Source: Hypomesus transpacificus (Eukaryota > Chordata > Actinopteri > Osmeriformes > Osmeridae). Taken from it: a DNA stretch of 64,000 bases. Each line of letters begins with the position of its first letter. Position 1 is the first letter of the stretch. Location of the stretch: assembly GCF_021917145.1 (NCBI RefSeq), contig NC_061061.1, positions 16,487,149-16,551,148 on the forward strand. Reading direction: 5' to 3'. Below, one piece after another: positions 20,589 through 64,000 of the stretch. The notes beneath the pieces were generated by a model. The model was not told where the DNA came from, did not search any database, and worked only from the letters and a program-made list of their open reading frames with translations. The position numbers and the translations under genes are program-made.

Positions 20589-23500
20589 TCAGTGGGACCA
20601 CAGGTCATTGACCACAGGGACGAAGAGAGCGACCAGAACCATCAGCATCAAACCAGCGCTTGAGTGGAGTGGGACGACTGAGTTTCCTGAGAGAGAGACC
20701 AGGCAGAGGAGAAAGGAGGGAGAAGGTGGAGAATTATTTACATTCCCAACTGTTAGTTGTTTGAGGTTTATTGGCGCTGTGTTGGGTTTGACTGTTATTG
20801 ATGTGATGCCCGCTGTGGAGGGTAGGGATAGTGTCAGGCAAAGTGTCAACGCGGTTCCTTCCGTACAGTGACAGATTCAACATGTTCTGATATAAATTGC
20901 AATATAGAACAGTGCTTGCTGAACAATACCGTAGGGAGCATACTGTAGTGTGCCTATGTTTTCTAGCCTTCCTGCTCCTGAAAACAAGTGGATAAAAGAA
21001 ATGTTTTTGAGATTATCTATGTATTTTGGATCAATTACACTTACCAATAACAGTGAGTTTCTGAGAGGCTGTGCTGTTCTTGTTTGTGATGTTGTTGAAG
21101 GCGACACAGGTGAACTCTTCATTATTGTGTGAGGTCAGCGGGCCAGACTCATAAACTGAGCCAGTGGCCACTTGGGAGCCATTAAACAACCAGGTGTAGG
21201 TGCTGGGGGGCTGAGAGGAGGCTGTGCAGGTGAGGGTCACATTCTGGCTCGTCAAATTCAACCATGGGCCCATTATGACGGGAGTATCTGGCCCATCTGA
21301 AACATAAAGCTGATTATTAGACAGAATCACTACTGTATTGGCCTGATGCCGGTACATTTCATCAAGGCCATGGAGTCAACATTTGGGGGGACGAAATCTA
21401 CTGGGGAGTCTGAGGGTCCCCCCCGAAGACATTTTACTTTATGAATATAATTAAATTTTTAATGATAATTTCGGACAGCATGCGTGGTTGCCTGTCGTAG
21501 TGTAGCACACTTATTTATTATTTATATTTTTACATATTGGGGGGGACATTTTGACCAGATTTGAATATTGGGGAGGTGTGTCCCTCCCAATATATATTGT
21601 GATTACAGCCCTGCATTATGTTACATTTACATCTAGTCATTTAGCAGACGCTCTTATCCAAAGCGACTTACGATAAGTACAGGGACCTTCCCCCCGGAAA
21701 TCTAAACTTCAGATTGATAGCCCGATTCCCGAACCGCTCAGCCATCTGACCCTAACAGGTAACAGGAGATTCATCACCATTGTGATGATTCCCATGAAGA
21801 CCACAAAATAATCCATTCATCAGCACAATGATCAGGTAAAGTGTTCAACTTCCTTCAGACAGTCAGTAGGCCTAAGGACTTTCAGGCTTAGAAACTTTCT
21901 AAATGTATTCCATCGCAACTCATGTCTTGGAGTACAAACGCTTGACATCATCATGGTAATCAAACAATTGAGTAAACACGAGCTAGCACGTTACAGAATC
22001 AGAATTCAGTTTATTCACCATGTATGTTATACTAACACGGAATTTACTGTGGCAGGGAGGTGCCAACAATAATCATATACGAATCTTAAATGAAGTGAAA
22101 GTACAAACGTTTAACTATTTCTAAGAACTAAACAATTTAACAATGAAACAATTTAAATATAAAGTATATATAAGAATAAGAATGAGCAGCATGAGTGGTC
22201 AACAGTGCAATCAGATACTGAGATAAGGTGGCTTATGCATAGTGCAATTGCCATTAGATGGACTTATAATAGTTCAATAAATGAATGAATGTCAGTGGGA
22301 GTCCTAGGCCTTGTTGAAGAGGACAGTAGCAGATGGAAAAATACTGTTCTTATGGCGTGAGGTTTTGGTCCTGATGGACCAGGGAGTGTCCACGGTGGGA
22401 GGGGTCGGCCACAATCTTCCTTGCTCGCCTCAGGATCCTCGAGGTGTGCAGATCCTCGAGGGATGGCAGATTGCAGCCGATCACCTTTTCAGCCGTGTGG
22501 TTGATACGCTGCAGTTTGCTCTTGTCCTAGGCAGTGGCAGCAGCTGCGCAGCAGCGTACCAGATGGTGATGGAGGAGGTGGGGATGGACTCAATGATGGC
22601 TGTGCAGAAGTGCACCATCATTGTCTTTGGCAGGTTGAATTTCTTCAGCTGCTGTAGGAAGTACATCCTCTGTTGTGCTTTCTTGGTGAGGGAGCTGATG
22701 TTCAGTTCCCACTTGAAGTCCTGGGAGAGGATAGTGCCCAGGAAGCGGAAGGACTCCACAGTGTTGACTGGGGAGTCACTCAGGGTGATGGGGGTGAGTG
22801 GGGCTGTGTTCTTCCCGAAGTCCACAACCATCTCCACTTTCTTGAGAGCATTGAGCTCTAGGTTGTTCTGGCTGCACCGGTTGTCAGCTTCCCACCTGTA
22901 ATCAGACTCGTCCCCATCAGAGATAAGCCCAATGAGGGTGGTGTCGTCCGTAAACTTCAGGAGTTTGACAGACGGATGACCGGAGGTGCAGCTGTTGGTG
23001 TACAGGGAGAAGGGCAGAGGGGAAAGGACGCAGCCCTGAGGAGATCCAGTGCTGAAGGACCGGGAGTCAGAGACTTGTGTTCCCAGCTTAACGCACTGCT
23101 TCCTGTCAGACAGGAAGTCTGTGATCCACCTGCAGGTGAAGTCGGGCACGTTCAGCTGGGAGAGCTTGTCCTATAGCAGGGCGGGACTGATGGTGTTGAA
23201 GGCAGAGCTGAAATCCACAAACAGGATTCTGATCCACTAACAGGATCCCGCACCTTCTCTCTTGATTGTTCAAGCCAGAGAACACTTTGCCAACCATCCC
23301 TGCCAAGTCAACACAAGTTCATTCATAATGTTTTTGTCATGGGGTTTACACTACACACAAGGCACTTTTGGCAATATGCTGGTAAGAGTCACTGTTTCCG
23401 TAGAAACAAACCGAATACACTGAAACACACTATCATGGCGTATCACCAGACACAGCACCATGACGGGACAAATTTTAACATGCATTCATTTGGAAGACTT

Positions 23501-24855
23501 TCAGAGCATGACAACTTACAGCTAATGTTCAGACTTATAGACTGTCTGACCATGTCGTGACTGATGCCATTGGAGACGTTGCACCTGAACGGCCCCGTGT
23601 CATAGCGGGTTACCATAGGGATGCTGACAGTAGAACCGCCATTGGTCAGCTGAACCAGACTGGCATTGACCTCAGAGCTGCCATTAAGCCAGAGGTAGGA
23701 GAGGGAGGAGCCAGTGGTGACAGAGCAGGTGAAAACTGCTGTGTCATTTAGCTCCACCAGGTCGGTGGCATCGGCCCTCAGGATGGCGTTTGAAATGGGC
23801 TCTGTGAGGAGAAGAGAGCAGACGTCATTGTCCTATATACCCACACAGGTTACATCCTTTTTCTTGAAAACGTACAATATATATTTTCTTTCTGCTTTGG
23901 ACAGATACATACATTATGACCTGTTTAGGGTTGAGCTTCCGTAAAACCTTGCCATAGTTCTTGGTAACTGTAACCATGGCAATTGCTCGGAAAAGTACGG
24001 TGTGGCCAGGTTGTTGAACTTTGGATAAACTCCTAGCCCAGGCCTACCCTTCATTTATGACAAGTATACATATAGCAAATATAGCTTCACAATGATATCA
24101 GTTAGCACTGGCATTGAAACACAGACTAACAGGCAGACAGACGGGCATTCAGAAGGCAAGGCAGAAAGAAAGAAAGACAGACAGACAGGCAGACAGACAT
24201 ATATAGGCCAACTGAACATCTTACCTTGGACCGACAAAATCACATTCAGTTCTATGGATGGCCCTTGAATCAAATATATTCCTGAATCTGCCACCTGGAC
24301 TGATCTTATGGAGAGAGCCAAAAGGGTTGAATTGAAGGTGATCCGGCTTGCCCATGTAGGATTAGGAAAGGAACCCATGGGGTACCACTGCATGATGAAT
24401 GTTGATCCATGAAACCACATCCCTCCTTGGATGGATGTCTCAGGGTACACCTGCAGTGTGACATTGCTGTTCACAGCTGCATGATTCAGAGACGCGACTA
24501 TCGTCTGACCACTAACATCTGAAAGGATAAGGTGTCATTAGGCTTTGATTGCAATAACTAGATTCTGTTAAATGATACATTTGACAAAATATCAATCTAA
24601 GTTGGTTATGTCTACTGTATATATTTAGACATGTATATTTTCCTTTAAACAAACATTTCATTTACAAACAAATGTATGTATGCATGATCTGTCACCTGTT
24701 GGAGATTGAATTTAAAAAGTACATCAAACATAACCAATCTCATCACTGATCTCTCACCTAATGGAAAATAAACCTTTAAAGGTTTTTACCAGTGATTCAG
24801 AATTACCTTTACTGGTGGTTAGACACAGCAGGAGACACAGCACAGAATACTCCAT
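20589..24855 (-). CDS. CEACAM-like immunoglobulin receptor
   Basis: Minus-strand exons 24855-24807, 24518-24225, 23801-23520, 21296-21045 and 20686-20589, all phase 1, give 324 residues. Exon 1 is a signal peptide (MEYSVLCLLLCLTT). Exon 2 is an N-type V-like domain without the usual cysteine pair, as in CEACAM N domains, and contains VADSGIY. Exons 3 and 4 are C2-like Ig domains with Cys-Trp-Cys cores (FTCSV..YLWLNG..FRCNV and LTCTA..YTWLFNG..FTCVA) and many N-glycosylation sites. Exon 5 gives a hydrophobic stretch (AGLMLMVLVALFVPVV) ending six residues later (NDLWSH). This leaves no signalling tail and suggests a GPI anchor or a tail-less receptor. CEACAMs mediate cell adhesion and microbe binding on epithelia and leukocytes. 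A LINE remnant and a SINE lie in intron 3. Other fish Ig receptors cannot be excluded. Confidence 0.78.
21621..21752 (-). mobile_element. tRNA-derived SINE, internally shortened
   Basis: The antisense copy has both the tail (TTAGCAGACGCTCTTATCC) and the tRNA-like head end (CCGCTCAGCCATCTGACC). The middle CTTGCCCAAGG section is deleted. It lies in intron 3 of the CEACAM-like gene. Confidence 0.8.
21990..23306 (-). mobile_element. Decayed LINE with reverse-transcriptase remnant
   Basis: The minus-strand frame 23149-22481 matches the C-terminal half of a non-LTR reverse transcriptase of the L2/CR1-like type common in fish. It includes a FTDDTTLIGLI segment at the catalytic Asp-Asp site, a VESFRFLGT motif and a KKAQQRMYFLQQLKKF motif. 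Upstream the frame is broken by an in-frame stop and a frame change, and no endonuclease is present, so the copy is 5'-truncated and dead. It inserted into intron 3 of the CEACAM-like gene in the same orientation. The downstream boundary near 21990 is approximate. Confidence 0.8.
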
Positions 24856-26842
24856 GTTACCTGCTGAGAAATGAGCGGCTTGATTTCAGTATCGTAGCCA
24901 CAATCCTTTTTCAATCAGCAAATATTTGTTCAAGATCATACAGTTACGGCTCAAAGGATAGAAATATAGCCTATTTTCAGCACACCTTTCCACGCCCCAT
25001 TATGCCCTGGTTATGGTAATGGTATTTGGGTTGACACACTGGGGTGTGTTTGTGTTTGTTAGTTATGTTTTTTAAACAGCTGCACAAGTTTGCAAAGTAA
25101 AACTGTGATTTTAACCACTTATATCAGCTACTTGAAGGGATTGGAAAGTTAACAGAGGTTTGATTGGCTAGAAAGTTGGCGGTTATGAAACAAATCCATT
25201 GGTTTTATTGTACAAATGATATCAACACAAACATCAATAGTGCAAGTGTATATTGTCTCTGTTCTGCAGCTTCACAGTTTATTGGGGGGTGGTAGTTATT
25301 TGCGTATGTTATATGTCTGATGTGTTGGTGAGAAAGGCCAACTTGAATACGTGTCAATGTTGGAATGACTTGAATAATGCAGAACTCTTCAGGATACAGA
25401 ACAGAGAGCCCGCTCAGAAGTACCTCCTTACTCCTGACATAGTATCTTGTCAGAAAAGCTGAGCTCAGCTCTCAGCTTCACAAGTGACTGGAAAGCTGAG
25501 ATGACTTAGGCAAAGAGGCCTGCAATCAAGTACTTCAGTAAACAACTGACTGAAGACACACAGAACTTTTGTCAGGATACAGAAGTTCTGTAACTAGGAG
25601 GAGACTGGCTGAAGGGGTTTAGACTTGATAGCTCTTGGTATTCTTGGTGTGTGTGTTTTAGCAGGGACAAGTGTTTCATTAATAATTCATACCTCCATTT
25701 CTGCAGTAGTTTTGCAATCATATCAGACTGTTATTATTCAGTTTCATGGTGTTAGCATATAATATCTGACATCATCCAATTTGATTCAGTGTTTGCGTTT
25801 CAGCACGATTTCCGTGTTAATTGACAAGGTGCCGTGTGTGACTACATTTGACAGAACGACTACAAACCCCTGAAGTGATGATAAGAAATTAGGTCAGAGT
25901 CAAGATCTGGTTCCAGTCTCTGAGATTTACAAATACATTTCAGATGAGAAAAGGGGAGAGGGGAAAGGATAGAAAAGAGAGGAGGAGCAAAGCAGAGGAC
26001 TTCTAGAGAGAAAAAGAAGAAATGGAAACAGACAAAGAAAGAGAGGCCAGGATTGCATCAGGATTGCCACGCCGTCTGGAATCTTAGGAATCCAAGAATT
26101 CTGCAGTGCTTTCAGCGAACATTCCACCCCAACACCCCCATGCCCCCCCCCAACCCACTCCCGGCGTATAAATAAGCTTCTATAACCATAAGAGAAACTC
26201 ATTGCTCCATCTTTCCCCCCTAGTGCCCCATTTGAACTTGAAAGCGGTTGAACGTAATTATATTGGTTGATTCTTGACTTGGTCACGTGTTGCATCCTCA
26301 GCGAAGACTTTAGCGGTGGTTCTATCTTGCGTTGGCCCTTGATCTCTGCTCTCTGTGCCCTTGAGGACTTGTCGTTTGACAGGCCCCACTCCCCTCAAAA
26401 AATGAAGCAGAGAGAAAAGCCATTATCAAAGTTGCCCACATCAAGGGCTCTTATGAAGATTTAGCTCCAGCGTTTACATTTTTTATTTTAGAAAAGGTTT
26501 CATTTTTACAGCATGAAATCAGACACATTGTCTAGGTTTCTTCCTCATTGTATGTAACACAACAAAACAGACATAAAGCTGTACTTCACATGACTATGGA
26601 TGGCATAATTAATATGTGAAAGGGCACTTATTGGCAATATACCCCCCAATCTCCCTTTTTTTTTATACAATGTTTACATCAATGACAAATGTATTGAACA
26701 AACAAGTAACAGTTCAGTGTGTTTCAGTTTGATTTGTATTTATCTACCTCCTTAAAAGGTCGGGGTTGTAACTTTCTGTTGTATAACATGTTTTAATGTT
26801 TACTCTGTGTGTGTGTGTGTGTGTGTGCGTGGTCGTCCCCAG
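24856..26842. other. Spacer between the CEACAM-like gene and the first prex1 exon
   Basis: Should contain the CEACAM-like promoter (minus strand). I searched it on the + strand for the missing first prex1 exons, which would encode the start of the DH domain, and found none. It holds a purine-rich stretch around 25945-26045, a C-run near 26143, a TATAAATA at 26167-26174 and a short GT repeat just before the exon at 26843. Confidence 0.6.
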
Positions 26843-62064
<35,222 letters not shown>

Positions 62065-62376
62065 GTGAGGGTTAGGGCAACCTAGACTTTTGCACCCATA
62101 GCCACGCTGTGTGAGGTTGACTCGCAGGAGGAGGAGTTGGAGAGAAGTGAGGGAGGAGAGAGGGAGGAGAGATGAATGGTGATTCATTCGCGCTAGCAGG
62201 AGAAGAGAAGTCAATAAATAAATCCATGAAAAAGAGAGCAGAAAGTTAACAGCTCAGTGACGTAATCCCGCCTGTCTTTGTGTTGCCTGCCCCTCCAGCT
62301 CAACAACAAACCTTCCCCCTCCTGTTCACATGATATATCCCCCACTGTACCACTCCCGTGTTCCCCCTCTAACTAA

Positions 62377-62566
62377 GGGAGTCAGGTGGCTGACCGGTTA
62401 GGGAATGGGGCTAGTAATCAGAAGGTTGCCAGATCGATTCCCGGCCGTGCCAAATGACGTTTTGTCCTTGGGCAAGGCACTTCACCCTACTTGCCACGGG
62501 GGAATGTCCCTGTACTTACTGTAAATCGCTTTGGATAAGAGCGTCTGCTAAATGACTAAATGTAAA
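62377..62566 (+). mobile_element. Complete tRNA-derived SINE
   Basis: Sense copy with head GGGAGTCAGGTGGCTGACCG, B box (GATCGATTCCCGG), body GGGCAAGGCACTTCACCC and tail GCTTTGGATAAGAGCGTCTG. It is very similar to the copy at 60691, which suggests recent activity. Confidence 0.9.
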
Positions 62567-63238
62567 CTCTAACCCCCTCCAGATGTGAGGAGTCACATCT
62601 AAAACACAGAACAGGGTCTAAAAACGACCACGGTGACCTTGCTTATGTCATGTGTCCTCCGTTGCCTGCGGTAACCATGTCGGGTTGGTTCAGATGGCGT
62701 TGGTGGGGTCCTGGGCCGCGGCCCACGGAGCCACACCCACCCCACCCACTGAGACGTGGTTATTGGTGGCTGGCAGGAGTGCAGGGGTGTAATACAGCTG
62801 AATGACTGGGCCTCCATCCCTGCCCACTGTGTAATTACTGTAGGACGAGGACCATGTTGTGTGTACACACACACGCACACATGCACTTAGGCTATACTGT
62901 ACACACACAGTCACACACACACATACTGTACTAAGTACAAGACACACACACATATACACACTATGCTGTACACACACTCTCACATGTATAGCGGTGTACA
63001 CACACACAGTACAGGTCACGAACACATACACGCACAGAGACACACTCACACACAGACACAGACACACACACACAGAGAGACACACACACTCACACGCACA
63101 GAGAATCTGGTGAGATCACCGTCTGGCTTCCCTGCCTGGGAAGTGGCAAAGACACACAGGAACAGCGAGTTAAGAGCCAGGGAGAGAAACTGGGTTGTTT
63201 GTGAGTGTTGTGAGTGCAGGAAAACTGCACAGAAAAAT

Positions 63239-63275
63239 TGCTTTGGATAAAAGCATCTGCTAAATGAATAAATGG
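63239..63275 (+). mobile_element. SINE tail remnant
   Basis: TGCTTTGGATAAAAGCATCTGC-like tail and TAAATGAATAAATG without the tRNA-like head. It is either a 5'-truncated SINE or the tail of a partner LINE. Confidence 0.55.
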
Positions 63276-64000
63276 AACAGACTGAGTGGAAGACATGGGC
63301 TGGCTGGAGGTGCAACACAGAGATACTATATTCCAAGGATGGACTGTATACCAAGGATGTTTAGTAGATTCTTCATGTTTACCAAGGATATAGAGTACAT
63401 TCCTATTGTATACCAAGGACAGAGAGAGAGAGGCAGACTGAGATAAATGGAGACAGAGAGAGAGAGAGAGTGAGAGGGGGATGGGGAGGGGGAGGGGGGG
63501 GGGGGGGGGGAGAGAGAGAGGAGGGACGCACCGCCGGAGAGCAGGAAGAAACAGGCAGGCTGCTGTGGGAGACGTGGCCTTGAAGAATTGCCACACGAAC
63601 CTGTGTGCTCGCGCGTGTGTGTGTGAGATGGGGACCAAAATGAAAGGCACACTCTTGGACGATTACATAATTGGCCCTTTAGTTCCATCTAAGGGATTTA
63701 GGGCCCCTGTGGAGAGGAACAGGATTTTTTTACAGGCAATATCTCGGCCACCACGCCCATCCTATTCACATCTAGTGGAATTCCTCTTATTTGGGTTCCA
63801 GCTTTCATTGTTGTGGCGTGATCCAAGCTGGGTGATAGCAATGAAAACAAAGCGTTTGTTTTCATTTGAGAGCCTGTTAACAATCGGGGTTCAAGATTCT
63901 CCTGATGCTGTTTAATCTGGTGTTTGGGCTCCACACTGTGCATCTCTTCAGAGCGGACGATAATCATGTTCGGGGCTTGTGACTGGGAAATACCCGGCTT

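Larger units (their letters stand above)
62065..64000. other. Start of the next prex1 intron
   Basis: No further prex1 exon is recognised up to the window edge. It holds a complete SINE (separate entry), CA-rich DNA (62866-63090), a SINE tail remnant (63239-63275), three ACCAAGGA(T/C) repeats (63330-63420), and GA plus poly-G runs (63422-63515). Confidence 0.6.

Noticed and set aside
22481..23149. Reverse-transcriptase frame as a functional gene
   Set aside because: 5'-truncated, with an in-frame stop just upstream and a frame change; no endonuclease domain.

Overview
The window is nuclear DNA of a ray-finned fish (teleost). The genes are split by GT-AG introns, and simple repeats (CA, CT/GA, poly-C/poly-G) are very dense. 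Many copies of one tRNA-derived SINE end in the fish-type tail 'GAGCGTCTGCTAAATGA'. The SINE resembles ones I associate with smelts, but that is recollection, not proof.

Layout. 1-3000: no gene recognised. 3010-4142 (+): cornifelin (cnfn), with a CRE and a TATA-like box ahead of it. 5378-8820 (+): a Toll-like receptor of the TLR11 family, probably tlr21, coded in one exon. 9043-12004 (-): prr19. 13844-15667 (+): pafah1b3. 18537-19688 (+): a five-exon gene for a small secreted basic four-cysteine protein that ends in Ile-Pro-Ile, read here as a candidate fish CXCL17. 20589-24855 (-): a CEACAM-like immunoglobulin receptor with a decayed LINE in one intron. 26843-62064 (+): 22 consecutive in-phase exons of prex1, running from the middle of the DH domain to the region after the PDZ domains. 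The gene continues past the right edge.

The left 25 kb is a fish version of the human 19q13.2 block PAFAH1B3-PRR19-(TMEM145-MEGF8)-CNFN-(LIPE)-CXCL17-CEACAM1, with a TLR gene added. The small secreted gene sits beside the CEACAM-like gene, as CXCL17 sits beside CEACAM1 in human. Together with its signal peptide, basic cysteine-containing body and C-terminal X-Pro-X motif, this makes it the most interesting item in the window. Cornifelin, the TLR, the candidate chemokine and the CEACAM-like receptor all fit epithelial-barrier and innate-immune roles. prr19 (meiotic crossover factor) and pafah1b3 (PAF acetylhydrolase 1b catalytic subunit) diverge from each other, as in human.

The prex1 part looks functional, since every splice phase joins correctly. 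Its first exons, covering the start of the DH domain, are not between the CEACAM-like gene and the first DH exon seen. Either the five-gene block lies inside or next to a long prex1 intron, or there is a rearrangement or assembly join near 24.9-26.8 kb. The prex1 introns carry most of the minisatellites, microsatellites, SINEs and two hAT-like MITEs.
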